Source: Anaeramoeba flamelloides (lineage: Eukaryota; Metamonada; Anaeramoebidae). Taken from it: a DNA stretch of 64,000 bases. The DNA is taken from positions 930,001-994,000 of the forward strand of contig JANTQA010000030.1 in NCBI GenBank assembly GCA_027625915.1, written 5' to 3'. The notes beneath the pieces were generated by a model that was given only the letters and a program-made list of their open reading frames with translations, was not told where the DNA came from and searched no databases. Positions 45,372 through 57,339 of this stretch are shown piece after piece. The translations under genes were made by a program, and so were the position numbers. The stretch's first letter is position 1. Each line of letters opens with the position of its first letter.

Positions 45372-45562
45372 CAGTCAGTTTCAAATTCAAGGCACAAAAT
45401 TTGAACAAAATTTAAGTCAGAAAAAAATCTCAAATTAAGGCACATAATTTGCCATTTTTTTACAAATTATTTTACTACAATCTGAATTTTGTGCTTTAAT
45501 TTGGAATTTTTATTGTGCCTTAATTTTCGTTGAATTTTGTGCCTTAAAAGTGAAACTGGCTG
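45372..45562. mobile_element. Palindromic TA-flanked MITE, copy D
   Basis: 191 bp. Starts CAGTCAGTTTCAAATTCAAG, ends CTTAAAAGTGAAACTGGCTG, with TA on both sides. Best preservation of the CAGT terminus. Confidence 0.88.
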
Positions 45563-45689
45563 TATTAAAAATACTTTTTTTTTCTTTACATTTGAAAAAG
45601 AAAATCTATCTTATAAGGTATAATATTTGTGACATTACATCAAATATCAAAATCTCTTCATAAATTTTAGATTATCATAATGTGTCGTA

Positions 45690-45965
45690 AAGTGTCTTAT
45701 TGTACCTATATTTTCCAAAATTTAAAGAATGGGGGGGGGGGGGGGGGGGGGGGGTTTTACTCAATCCTTTTACATTCTAGAAAGGATACCGGTGTTTTTC
45801 TTGAGTTTTTCGGATTTATTCTGTAAATATATTATTTTTCTAAATAAATAGAAAACTCAAGAAAAGTTACAATGAAGTCTCTAAGTTTTTTTTTTTTTAA
45901 TTTAAGAAATTAACTAAAAATTAAATATATTTTCTTTTTATTTCAGAAATTAAAAAAAAAAAAAA
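45690..45965. repeat. Hairpin array HA4 with embedded poly(G)
   Basis: Module order as in HA1: GTAAAGTGTC, then a type C arm (TTTTCCAAAATTTAAAGAAT) that is interrupted by 24 G and resumes TTTTACTCAATCC; then type B (GAGTTTTTCGG..AAATAAATAGAAAACTC) and type A (AATTTAAGAAATTAAC and partner). Followed by a SINE-like tail at about 45970-46025. Confidence 0.7.
45731..45754 (+). repeat. Poly(G) tract, 24 nt
   Basis: Twenty-four consecutive G inside a type C hairpin arm. Other copies of that module have AGAGTAAAATC-type sequence at this place. Confidence 0.95.
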
Positions 45966-46199
45966 TAATGGTAAAGAGGATGTAACTTTGTTAAATCGTC
46001 ATTCTTTACTAATAATAAAAATAAAATCATTTTTTGTAAGGTATTTTTAGTATAATTATTCCAAAAAATGTGATATTCCTTTCCAATTGGCCAAAAATAA
46101 TTCGAAATGTTAGAATCTAAAATTTTACTGGTTTTTCCTTTTTTTTTTCCTCTAGTTATTCACCAAGTATTTTTTTTTACTATTTGATTTTTAATTATC

Positions 46200-46690
46200 G
46201 GATTGAAAATAATGTCGGGCATGTTAATAATCCCTCAAAAGATTTTTAATTTCTAATATCATTAAAATTGTTGAACAACTCCAAATATGTAAAATCAAAT
46301 CCTTTTTTTATATACCAAACTTTACATATCATAACTAACCCTCTTATTTGAATGATGATTTATTGAATTATACTTGTTTAAAATATTATTGGATCAATCA
46401 AAAAATGAGGATAAAAATTTAAATTATCCAAAAACTGGTAAACCTCTGAAAACTCATTTGTTTTTCAAAAACAGTAAATATACTTTGGTTGTCCAACAAT
46501 TATTTGAGTATTCTATATACACCCCCACTTTAGTGGACTTTGGGTTGGTTTATTGCTTGGTTCATAAAAAAATTGGTTATTAATAAAAGGATTTGATTGA
46601 AAATATTTACAATTACACAACAATTTTACAAATATTAGAAATTAAAAATCTTGACAAGGATCGTTTTCATGTCAGATATTTTTTTCAATA
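46200..46690. mobile_element. Foldback/MITE family 2, copy 1
   Basis: Inverted arms at about 46200-46275 and 46600-46690 share GATTTTTAATTTCTAATAT and ATGTC-GGCATG/ATGTCAGATAT words. Matches, in inverted orientation, the element at 49133-49617, including interior words (AACTAACCCTCTTATTTGAA versus AACTCCCCCACTTATTAGAA). An internal 69-codon ORF starts at TTG and is not considered a gene. Confidence 0.6.
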
Positions 46691-46969
46691 CACATAACTT
46701 TTTTTTTTTATTGATAAAATAAAATAAAATAAAAATTAAAAGAAGAAACCAAATTTGTTTGGAAACGTATAATCAGTTATGATCTAATAAGGAACAAAAA
46801 ATAAAAAAAAGTTGGTCTAGGAACTTTCTTAAAATTTAGGATCAAAAGAAGAAAAAATAATTGAAATTGACAATCTGGGGTAGGAAAAGGAAAGCAATGG
46901 GAAAGGGGATTGGAATTAAAAGTAAATAGGGGGGTTATTTAATAATATTTGTTGTAAAATAAAAAAGAT

Positions 46970-47320
46970 TAACATTTTCATTCAACTTTTCTAATTTTTA
47001 TTTTGGAGATCAAGCAAAATTTCAGATCTTTACTTCTCAAAATCAGTTTGATAATGATTAGTTTTCCTTTTAGAATTGGATACTTTCATGGTTTACTATT
47101 TGTTAAAAAATAAATGGAACAAAATTTTCATTTAGCTTTCCAAAAAAAGAGACTTTCGAATCATGTAACTTTTCAAATTTTTTATTCCAAAAAATCATAA
47201 ATTATTAATTTCGCTTTTTTAGAATTGGGGACTTTGATGATTTAATTTAATTACTGGAAGGTAATTTTTTGGAAAAGTTAAATGAAAATTTTGATCTTTT
47301 TATTTTGTAATTAGCATTAT
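46970..47320. repeat. Alternating inverted repeat family 3, copy at 47 kb
   Basis: Contains GAACAAAATTTTCATTTAGC and its inverse AAATGAAAATTTTGAT, with TTTCCAAAAAAAGAGA and TCATAAATTATTAATTT inside. It is an inverted copy of 50395-50765 and a partial match to 50985-51210. The two sets of copies straddle exons 1 and 2 of the PSI-repeat gene. Confidence 0.65.
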
Positions 47321-47574
47321 TGTAATTCTTGGATTGTGATTCTTTAAAGAAAATCAAATAAAAATTTTGTTCACTTAATTTTCGCATTAATAGTCGAAGA
47401 AAAAAATTTTTCATTCCTTTGTTTTGTTTTATGTTTTTATCTTTTATTTTATTAGTATTTCTAAAAAAGTTAGGAGAAAAACAATTAAATCCTATAAATG
47501 ATATCTTGTCAGTATTCTCGTCTCAGAAATAATAAAAGCACTGGCAATTAAAATGCCTTGTTATTTTAAACATA

Positions 47575-47815
47575 GTACCTTCCATGTCTTTGGAACCTTG
47601 AGGTTTCAATCGTCCTCTCAAGATCACTCATAACTTCCTTGGATTCTCTTTTTAAAAACACTAAGATTTCGAAACTCCTGTTGCAAAACTAATTCGGATA
47701 CATACAACCTTTTGGGAGTATGAGAACTGATAATTAATGTAAAGTAAAAAAATATTTCTTGATCTCTAGAACTTTTGGACATTTCCCAAACAAAACAGAA
47801 CAAATTTACAAACAA
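47575..47815 (-). other. Coding-like stretch, unrecognised
   Basis: Less AT-rich than its surroundings, with two overlapping open frames on the minus strand. One contains KRLYVSELVLQQEFRNLSVF; the other, after a possible TTTGCAACAG acceptor, contains KRESKEVMSDLERTIETSRF and a stop. No start or partner exon was found and no family recognised. Could be a terminal exon of an unseen gene, or chance. Confidence 0.2.
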
Positions 47816-48594
47816 ATTTTGTTGTCACTTGGTTCTTTTGCTTTTAACTTTATCTAAAAAAAAATTTTACTTATTTTCCTAAACTCTAGTTTATTCAATA
47901 ATAAAGTGTAGAGTAAGATAAGAAAGGATTTTGATTTAGAACAATATTCAAAGCAACCTTGAATTTTGATTTGGGAGCACTGTTTTGCCAAATTATCAAA
48001 AAAAAAAAAAAAAAGTTAAATTTGAAAAGATAAAAGATTTCTTGACTTCTCTTTCATTAAAGCCAAGAAATATGTTGTTGATCATTATTGTGGTTGAAAC
48101 TGATCTAACAATTCGATATCGAAAAATTTTAAGAAGTTGTACTTCGTTATCAAAAATTCTTTATTATTTATTGTGACAAATATTTGTTTAAAAAAAAACA
48201 AATTTCCGAGAATTTAAAAGTACTTTCGATTGAAAACTGTCAATACTAAAGCTCATTTTTGTTTTGGATTTACAAATTATCCTTTTTGTTTTTTGATTTT
48301 TGTCTTGTTCATCTCCAACATGATCAGTGAAAGAAAACGATATTTACATGAATTTTTGGGAATTGAGTTCTCCACTCGACAAGATTATTTATGAAAAAGG
48401 TAAAAAATCAAAAAAAAAAATTCTTTTTGTTACAAATTTTTAAAAGAAAAATTAATGAAAATATTATTCTTTTTGAAATCGAATATATTTTTATTCCAGA
48501 ACAATGCCCCTCATCACAAAAAAAAAGTATTTTACAAAGTTTAGTAAAGAACTGTAAAATTTAAAAAGAACATTTTTTCTCGATTTGTTTGCAA

Positions 48595-51500
48595 ATGAAA
48601 AATTTGATAATTTTCTTCCTTTTTCTCTCTTCGATCAGTTCAAACATATTACCCTTCACTCCAGAAGTATGTAACAATATGTACGGGAGTGATTGTGTTT
48701 TTTGTTCTGACAGTTCTGTCGAAACGTCACAATATTGTGGGGTCTATTGCAAGGGCGAAACTGAAAATGTAAGTCACTCAATTAGCAAGTATTTTTTTTT
48801 TTTTTTTTTTGTTTTTCAACAAGTTGGTAATTATTTTCCTTGATCTTTTTATTAATTGTAATTCTTTTCATAAAAGGAATCCGGTTGTACTTCAACAACC
48901 TGTCCCGAGAGTCTCTACAATTCAACGTGTGATGCTGTTCATGACGAGTTTTGTAATAATTTTAACAGTGTAAGAGATTGTCGAAAATGTATTTTGAATG
49001 GATGCCAATGGTCAGACACCTGCGTAGTTTCAGGAGGATCCACCAATGTAGACGATTGCCCGGCGCCACAAGAAGCTTCAGGTAAATATTTTTCTTTCAT
49101 TTCATTGCAGATTTCTTTTTTTATTATAGTTGGGAAAAAAATACCTGAAATGAAAAAAATCCCTGATAAGATTTTTAATTGTGAATATTAGTAAAATTTT
49201 TATGTATTTTGTTCAATTTCAATTAAATCCTTATTATAAATAACCAATTTTTTTATGAGATTCGTAATAAACCTACCTAAAGTCCATCAAAGTAAGGTGT
49301 CTCTCGAATACTCGAGTAATTGTTTGATAGCCTAATGTTGATCAACTTTTTTTGAAAAACAATCGAGTTTGATAGAGGTTTACTAGAGTTTGGAAAATGA
49401 TAATTTTTCTTCTTGTTTTTTGATTGATTGAATGGTGTTTTGAACAAGTGTGATTTCATCAATCGTCATTCTAATAAGTGGGGGAGTTATAATTGAAAAA
49501 GTTGGAAGCTTAAAAAAAGGAATTTGATTGTAAATAAATGAAATTACACAATATTTTGATAATATTCACAATTAAAAATCTTGTCAGGGATTTTTTTCAT
49601 GTCCGGTATTTTTTTCACTGCTCTACTTTGTTTTTCAACAATCACCTATTAAAACACATGTTCAAAAAAGATTTCAAAATTTTTCATTTTGTTTTTTTTT
49701 TTTAAAATTGTGATTTTTCCTTTAATGGTGATATTTTTTGATACGTGCATAAAGGCCAGGGAAATTGGCAGTATATTTGATGTTTTAAATGAACAACAAA
49801 TTCCATTTAAAAAAGAAAGAAAGAAAGAAAGAACATTTGGGCCGAAACATTAAATGAAAATCGAAAATACTTTTTCCCAATTCAAACAAACCCAATCATC
49901 CCCCTTTCTTTTTTAAATACAATAGAATGTTACTAAATACACCAAATATATAGTCAAGTTTTCTCATTCTTGAGGAACTACCAGATCAGTATCATCGTTA
50001 TTGAAAAAATCACAATTTTAAACAAAAAAATATGAAAAATTCAGAACTCTTTTTGACACATGCGTATTTACTTAACCTTCTTCGAAAAAAATTGGCGACT
50101 GGAAAAAATGAGTAAAATCTTATTTAATTGTTAAATGGGAATACTACTAATTGAAAAAGAAATTGAACAAATTTTGTTTCAAAATAAATGGAACAAAATT
50201 TTCGTTCAGCTTTTCAAATAAAAAAAAAAAAAAAAAAAAAAATTTTTAGAAATCATAATAGTGTCCAACTCTAAAAAGGAAATTCCAATGATAAACAAGA
50301 TTTGGTGAATTAATGAATTTGATCTCTTTTAATATTTGTTTTTGATTTTCAGTTGAAAATATTTGTAAAGCAGAGAAAAAAAATTACTATTAATTGCAAA
50401 ATAAAACGATCAAAATGCTCATTTGACTTTCCAAAAAAAAATAAAAATCCCAATAATCAAAATAAATCAACAAAATTCCCAATTCTAAAAAGGAAAATTA
50501 ATAATTTATGATTTTTTGGAATTAAAAAACTAAAATGCTACATGATTCGAAAATCTCTTTTTTTGGAAAGCTAAATGAAAATTTTGTTGCCTTTATTCGA
50601 CAACAAACTGTAAACCATGAAAGTATCCAAATTCTAAAAGGGAAATTAAGAATTTAAACTGATTTTCAGATTATAAAAATTTGAAAGGTTAGAATGATTT
50701 AAAAATCTAATTTTGAAAAGCTGAACGAAAATTTTGTTTCATTTATTTTGAAACAAATAGTATGATCAATTTCTTTTATAATTTACCATTCCTGAAAAAA
50801 ATGTCCAATAGTTCTTAATTGTAAAATTCACAAAAAAGGGTACAAATGTTTGTTAAAATCAATAGTATTTTCTAAATTGAAGCGAAATGGTGAGTTATTA
50901 TTCCAGTAAAAAATTTAAAGTCAATTTCATATGAATAGAAAAAAATCGTAGCAACAAAAAATCCAAAACAATTCAATTGTACTATTAATTGTAAAATAAA
51001 AAGATCAAAATTTTCATTCAGCTTTTCAAAATAATCTCATGAACTTCCAAAGAATTAAAACAAATCATCAAAATTCCCTAACTTTCGTAAAGGTAAATTC
51101 ATAATTTATACTGATTTATGAATTAAAAAATTGAAATTATAGATGATTTTAAAACCTTATTTTTGGAAAGTTGAATGGTAATTTTGTTCCATTAATTTTG
51201 CAATAAATAGTACTCATGTTTTACAATAAAAATCTCAAATTTGGAAAATTGAACATTCTTAAATTTTGGTTTAATTTGATGTTTTGAATCTATTTTAATT
51301 CTAATAGTCAATCTAATTCTTGGACTTGTTTTTTTGTTCTTAAAATGAAGGAAAAAACGAGTTAAAAAAAATATTTGAAAATGAGAACTTTTGCTTCCCT
51401 TGTGGAACAATCAATGTAATAATTTTTTCAGAAAATTGATGATAATTTTGTAACTTTTCCAAAACTAAATCAAGTTTAAAATGATTCGAATAACTGTTTA

Positions 51501-54203
51501 TTCACTCTTTGTATTCGAAGTTACGAATTAAGTTACTTCAAAATTCTCTCTTTACTAGTAAAGTGTTTTTTTTTTTTTTTTTATACAAAATACTTAACAA
51601 TAAATCTAAAACCACAAAATTGTGATATTTTTTTCTGAATTATCTTTAAATTTTCTCAAATAATCATTATACCCCGAATCAAAAAATAATTTTAAAACAA
51701 TCAGATAAAATCTTTCTAACAAAAATCTTTTTTATATTGTGATTTTTTAATTAAAAAAATTATAATAGCATTTTTAAAACATTTTATAATTTTTATTATT
51801 TTAAAGTATTTCAAATTTTAAATCAATTATTTATTTATTTGTATAAAATCTTTAAAAAAAATAAAAAATTGAAAATATTTAATTACAATTCGTTTAAAAA
51901 ATTTTTTAATGATAATTTTACAATTTCAAACAGTTTTCTATCATGATTTTTAACAGTGAAACAATTTTAACATGGTATATTATTATTATTATTATTATTA
52001 TTTTAATTGTTTTTCAATATCCTTAATTTATAACACATTATATAACATTTTTTATCTTATATAACACCAATATAACATTCTACAAAATTTGATCACGCCT
52101 TTTATAACAATAAAAATTGTTAATTTTTTTATGGCATGTTATAGGTGTTATTATTAATATTTTAATAAGTTTCTTTCAAATTTTATAACACTTTCAACAT
52201 TTATAACACGTCTAATATCACACGAATAACATGTTATATAATTTTTTTTTTTTTTTTATTAGGGTATAAACCTCAACGAAAAGAAAAGCTTAATCATAAA
52301 TTCTCAGTAGAATAATATAAAAAAAAAAACCTTCTATTTATTCAAACAAACAACTTTTCAAAAACAAATATTTTATTTGAATTTTTCCAACACTTTCAAA
52401 TATCAAATAAAAAAATTTTTTTTTATTTTTATTTTTATTGATCAATACTTTATTTAATCATATCATTCAATAACAATAGATTGCTCTACTCCTTATACAA
52501 TTTATACTGAATGCTCTCTTGATACGGAAGGCTGTGAATTTATCTGGCCAAGGTACGCCACCGTTCCAATCTGCTCTATCAAGAATTCTGATGGTGTATA
52601 TGACAAGATTGAAGAATCTGTGGGAAGCCAAGAATGCTCAAAAAGAAATGACTGCGATGAATGCCTGGAAGCTGGCTGTCATTGGTGTTATTCGGAGATT
52701 TTGAAGAGCGGGCAATGTATCTGGGCAAATGAAACAGGCAATCAATGTCCATATGAAGTCAGAGATACATGCCCACATTTATGCGAGTCTAAGCCGAACT
52801 GTGGTGCTTGCCTGGGCGAAGTAAATTGCACCTGGTGCGATTTAAGTGGTAATAATGAAGATTTTAAATGTTTTTCTACAGAATCAAATGAATGCAGCAA
52901 TCAGGATGGTATTGTAATTGATTCATGCGCAGCTGATGAATGCGATCAGGAATCTTGTTATCCGTGCAAGAACCATGGCTGCTCGTGGTGCCAAATCGGG
53001 GAAAACGCTATTTGCACGAAAAATGATTCAGATTGTATTGACAACAGTGGAGGTGAAATTGTAGAAACATGCGAATCCACTTGCCAATCTTACGATAACT
53101 GTGATGAATGCACCCCCGAGAATGGCTGTCAGTATTGTTACGCGCAGGGGGATTATAGATGCATCGATATTGGCAGCCAGTGTGATGAATATGGAATCGA
53201 GAACTGTACCGACACAAGGATTTGTGAAGGCAGGAATTGTTATGATTGTATTAGATTTGAGCAGTGCACGTGGTGTGAGCATGCAAACGAAACAACCGCT
53301 TGCACGTTTAATCAGATGGAATGCACAGACGCCGGTGGCAAGGCGTATGATGAGTGCCCACCAAGGAATTGTTCCGATCATACAGATTGCGAGGAATGTA
53401 ATAGCAATTCTTGTGTTTGGTGTGTCGATGATAGCGATTCGGTTTGTAAAGATTATTCTCACCAATGCGAAGAACCCTATACGATCATTTCTGATTGTGA
53501 GCAAGAAAAATGCCCAATTTACGGATGTAATAAATGTAATGAAAATGAATGCTTTTTTTGTAAACTGTCAAATGGCGAAGAAAAATGTATTTCATCAAGT
53601 GAAGACTGTGAAGGGGAAATTGTAACCGAGTGTGAAAATATACCTTGTAATGACGTCACCGATTGTGATGCTTGCTTGGACCAGGATTGCACATGGTGCC
53701 ACAATCTTAATGACACATTCTCTTGTTCGGAGGAAAGCATTTGTACCAAAGACAATGGGTATCCCGAAGAGTTTTGTATAGAATGTAATTTCTTTACTTG
53801 CGACACATGCCAAGAAAATAGCTGTACTTATTGCCAATTTGACGATCTCGATGAAATGTGTACGACCACTGACGAGGCGTGTATAGACAGGGGTGGTACG
53901 GTGCCAGACACTTGTTCAGATTCTAGGAATTGCTATTCCAAAGGTACTTGTAATGATTGTGTAGAACAAGATTGTATATGGTGTGATCTTGAAGAGACTG
54001 AAAATAAATGGGCTTGTACGTTTTTACCTGGTGAATGCATAGACCAAGGTGGTAATAATAGAACTTCGTGTGCTACTCCCACTCCTTCAACAACACCCAC
54101 TCCAACGACAACTCCTACTACAGTAATATCAACAGCCGATTTAACTTCTAAATTTTCATTAATATTCTTATTATTACTTATTTTTATCAATTATTTATTT
54201 TAA
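48595..54203 (+). CDS. Secreted PSI-repeat, Cys-rich protein with probable GPI anchor
   Basis: Predicted 700 residues from exons 48595-48768, 48877-49081 and 52480-54203. Introns are 108 bp and 3,398 bp. Residues 1-18 form a signal peptide (MKNLIIFFLFLSSISSN). The rest is a chain of about ten clear Cys-rich units of the pattern C-x2-C-x4-8-C-x-W-C (for example DCDECLEAGCHWCY, NCYDCIRFEQCTWCE, DCDACLDQDCTWCH) plus two or three irregular ones near the start. These match the PSI (plexin-semaphorin-integrin) fold. Possible N-glycosylation sites (NCTWC, NDSD, NETT) are frequent. The C-terminus has a Thr/Pro linker (TPTPSTTPTPTTTPTT), then a small-residue stretch and a final hydrophobic segment FSLIFLLLLIFINYLF, typical of a GPI signal, though a membrane anchor without cytosolic tail is also possible. 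Role unknown; adhesion or surface coat is inference. Exon 3 is markedly less AT-rich than its surroundings. Confidence 0.88.
49133..49617. mobile_element. Foldback/MITE family 2, copy 2 (in PSI-gene intron 2)
   Basis: Inverted arms at about 49133-49193 (AAATACCTGAAATGAAAAAA, GATTTTTAATTGTGAATATT) and 49553-49617 (AATATTCACAATTAAAAATC, CATGTCCGGTATTTTTTTC), ending ACTG. It starts about 50 bp after the exon 2 donor. Opposite orientation to the 46.2-kb copy. Confidence 0.7.
50170..51210. repeat. Alternating inverted repeat family 3, cluster in PSI-gene intron 2
   Basis: The motif AGCTAAATGAAAATTTTGTT or its inverse recurs at about 50180-50220 (inverse), 50400-50440 (inverse), 50565-50600, 50725-50765, 50995-51035 (inverse) and 51165-51205. 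Pairs face each other around AATTCTAAAAAGG-AAATTAATAATTTA centres. This makes a cluster of overlapping hairpin-capable units of ~210-350 bp. Confidence 0.65.
51478..51610 (+). mobile_element. LINE 3'-tail fragment, copy 3
   Basis: AAGTTTAAAATGATTCGAAT, CACTCTTTGTATTCGAAGTT, TTACTTCAAAATTCTCTC then TTAACAATAAA. Orthodox order for the LINE tail; lies in PSI-gene intron 2. Closest to the 55.44-kb copy. Confidence 0.6.
52015..52245. repeat. Cluster of TATAACA motifs
   Basis: About a dozen TATAACAC/ATAACATT-type words within 230 bp, some in inverse orientation (GTGTTATA), about 240 bp upstream of PSI-gene exon 3. Looks like a decayed tandem or palindromic repeat. An (ATT)n tract precedes it at 51975-52000. 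Confidence 0.6.
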
Positions 54204-54589
54204 AACTTCTTTTTGAAATTTTAATTATTGTTTTTTTTTTTTGTTTTTTGTTTCTATTAAATTCTTTTGTTGGATCTATTCTTCTCAAAAATAATAAATA
54301 TATATATATATATTCTAATATTAATTTTTTAAACTTTCCCCAATTTTTAAATATAGAATTTTAGGAAATGTGTGAAATTTTTTGATTTTCAAATACTTTT
54401 TTAAAATAAATTTTTGTCTTGAATTTTTTAAAGTCATTACATGATTTTAAAGAATAACATTTTATAAAATGGAAGGATTCTATTTTCATATTTCAAACTA
54501 AGAAATTTCTCAAATTACCAAAAGGGATATTCTCATATTAATGATAAGTGTAAAATAAAAACAAAATCTTGCAATATATTTAAAAAAAT

Positions 54590-54760
54590 ATTTCAATCTA
54601 GAAATTAGATAAAGATATCAATCATTTTTTATGGGACTGTCCATTTTTACAAGAAAAAAATCAAATAATTTGGATTTGGATATTACTTCAAATTAATAAT
54701 GATAATACATGAATAGCATCCTTGGTATTATTCAAAATAAAGTATCATTAATTATTTTGT
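54590..54760 (+). mobile_element. LINE zinc-finger C-terminal remnant
   Basis: One frame reads DKDINHFLWDCPFLQEKNQI, the His-Cys signature of LINE C-termini, just downstream of the PSI-repeat gene. Surrounding sequence is decayed. Confidence 0.6.
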
Positions 54761-54844
54761 CATTGTTAAATGATAAATACAATTATGATTGGTTATAAAA
54801 ATTTTGAAACAAAAATTTAGAAATTAAGGGGGTGACATCAACAC

Positions 54845-55375
54845 CTACAAATGTTGTAGAGCGTTGTAAAGTGTCTAGCTTTTCCAAAAATTAAAAGAAT
54901 TGGGTAAAATCAAAGCTTTTTATTCAATTTTTTAAAATCCCAGAAAGTTTACGGGTGGTTTTTTTTTTGATTTTTCTATTTATTTGTGAAGTGTTCTAGG
55001 TTTTGTTGAGGTTTTCTATTTTATTTGGAAAATTTATTGATTTTCATTAAGTTTTTATTTACTTTTTGAAATCAACCGAAATTTTATTAAAATTTTCTGT
55101 TTATTTCAAAAAGTAAAAAAAACCTAGAAAACTTCACAAATAAATAGAAAACTCAAAAAAACCTAACAAAAATCTATTGATTTTCTAAATAAACAGAAAT
55201 CAATAAAAAAAAAATGTAGGTTTTTTAAATTCTGAAATAAAAAGAAAATTTTTGAAATTTTCAGTTTATTTCTAAAATTAAAAAAAACCTAACGGCGGTT
55301 TTCCAGAATTCAAAAGAATAGATAAAAATCTTTGATTTTACTTAATTCATAAAAATTCAAAAAAAACTTAAACAC
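54845..55375. repeat. Modular hairpin array HA3
   Basis: GTAGAGCGTTGTAAAGTGTC, type C, B and A modules: at 55050-55125 arms ACTTTTTGAAATCAACCGAA and inverse; at 55140-55200 type B; at 55215-55295 AATTCTGAAATAAAAAGAAA and inverse; then type C again. Borders AACCTAG and AACCTAACGG as in HA1. It ends about 65 bp from a LINE 3' tail. Confidence 0.8.
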
Positions 55376-55434
55376 TGGTAGAGGAAATTAATATCCTCCC
55401 TTCAAAATAAAAAAATTTATTTATCTTTTTGTTA

Positions 55435-55580
55435 TGATTTATTATTAAGGGTTTATTGTTAAAAGATCCACTTAACCTGTTAAAGAGAGAATTACGAAGT
55501 AACTTAATTCGTAACACCGAATACAAAGAGTGAATACAAATGTCCATAAGATACATTTTAAACTTGATTATGTTTTTTTT
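55435..55580 (-). mobile_element. LINE 3'-tail fragment, copy 4
   Basis: Read on the minus strand: AAGTTTAAAATGTATCTTAT, CACTCTTTGTATTCGGTGTT, TTACTTCGTAATTCTCTC, TTAACAGG and TTAACAATAAA. Its 3' end faces hairpin array HA3, the same arrangement as LINE and HA1. Confidence 0.65.
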
Positions 55581-55599
55581 TTATAAATAAAATTAATAT

Positions 55600-56400
55600 T
55601 CTAAAAACAAAAAATGTGAGAAATAATGTTTTTGTTAATTTTTTTTTATTTTTGGTTTAGTTTTATTTTTGTTTTAAAATTAGTTAAGTTATATTTTGTA
55701 GATAATTGATTAAGGTTGAAATTTTTAAATGATATAGTGGTTTACTACACTTTTAGTTTTCTCTTGTTTCATATTATCAAATCTATAGTTTTTTTAAAGA
55801 TTTGTATTTTATTTACCTTATAATATGAATAAAAATGTTTACTTTCAAATCAATTAATAGTATCTAACTTAATTATGTTTTAAATAAAGTTTTTTAGAAA
55901 ATCAAAAATAGTTATTTTTTAAATAATACTATTCTTAGATGTATAAATTTATTGGGGTGGTTTTTTGAAAAAAAAAAAAAAAAAAATAGAAATCTTAGAA
56001 ATAAAATAAATAATAATAATAATTAATATTGATGAAACAATCATTAACTAAATAAATATAAAAAATCGTAAAAAATTTGTCTCATAAAATTCAAAATAGA
56101 GTCAAAGAATGAACTTTTACTGTTTTTAAATTAAAATTTATACATTAGAATAAAATAATTTTAGATAATTCTGAAGTAGTGATTAACAATTTTCATTGAA
56201 TTTCAAAAAAAAAAAAAATAATAATTACAAATATTTAATAAAAAATATTAAAAATATACATTTTAATAAATTGAATTAACATTACACATCAATTAAATTA
56301 GAATTCAAGCAGTATGAAATCGATTTTTGGGAAATAGACAATAACCGATTGAACAGAATCAAAAACACATATATACTATTTAATTTTTAGAAATGGCATT
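55600..56400. other. AT-rich spacer
   Basis: No gene or recognisable repeat seen; A and T runs. Confidence 0.5.
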
Positions 56401-56405
56401 TTTTA

Positions 56406-56605
56406 CAACAACCCCACTTTTAAGGTATAAACTTTCTACAATAATTAATGCATAAATAAAAATCAAGATTTGGGTAAAAAATTTAAATTTCACATTTTAG
56501 TATTGTAATTGTGTATATAAAAATCCAAAAAATGTATCTTAATTTATATATATATATATACTATAATCTATTTTAGAGATTATGTCTCAAAAGTGGAACT
56601 CCTTT
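56406..56605. mobile_element. Palindromic TA-flanked MITE, copy E
   Basis: About 200 bp. Starts CAACAACCCCACTTTTAAGG, ends CTCAAAAGTGGAACTCC, with TA flanks. The most diverged copy, with a TA-rich insertion in the right arm. Confidence 0.65.
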
Positions 56606-57339
56606 TATTGAAGGTTCAATAAGAAAAACCATCCAATAAAAGTAAAGTATATATATCCGAAGGTAAATATATTTATCAAAATCAAGATTCAGATCAAAAA
56701 TTAAACCCGAAACAATCTTAAAAAATGGAAATATTAATAAAAGTGTAAATGCATTGAAAATAAATCTGTTCCAAATTATGGAATTAACATTCTGGAAAAA
56801 AATTGTAAAATAGAAAAAAGTTTCAAATCGTGTTATATCGTATAACAGTTGTAAAAGTTCTCATTTTTAAGTTTTTTTTAATGTGTTATTTTGTTCATTA
56901 TTCCAAAACAAAAACCAAGTCCAAAAATTCAATTGGTTATTGTAATCAGAATAGAATTCAAAACTTCACATTAAACCTAAATTTAAACAGGTTCAATTTT
57001 CACAATTTGAGTTTTAATTTATAACATTAGTACAAGTTAAATTTCTGTATTTTTTGATGCTATGCCTTTTCCATTCATTTGAAATTGACTTAAAGATTTT
57101 AACAATAGATATTAAACAAGATTGGGAATTTTCAATTTTATGTATTTCCATTTATAAGTTGAGAATAACTTATAAAATAATTGAAAATTCTTATTTTTTA
57201 TTACCATCCTATAATTAAAATCGATTTGAAAATTTTTTTCAATTGGTAATTTCATTTAGAATGGTAATATCAGGATATAAAATAATTAAAACTGAATGTA
57301 ATGAAGAATGCGAAAAAATAATAAAAAAAATCTACTTTT

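Noticed and set aside
46374-46583. 69-codon ORF
   Set aside because: Internal to foldback family 2 and begins with TTG; the related copy does not preserve it.
53008-53837. Several long antisense and shifted ORFs in PSI-gene exon 3
   Set aside because: Cys-rich repeated codons keep other frames open by composition; the sense frame has signal peptide, repeats and anchor.
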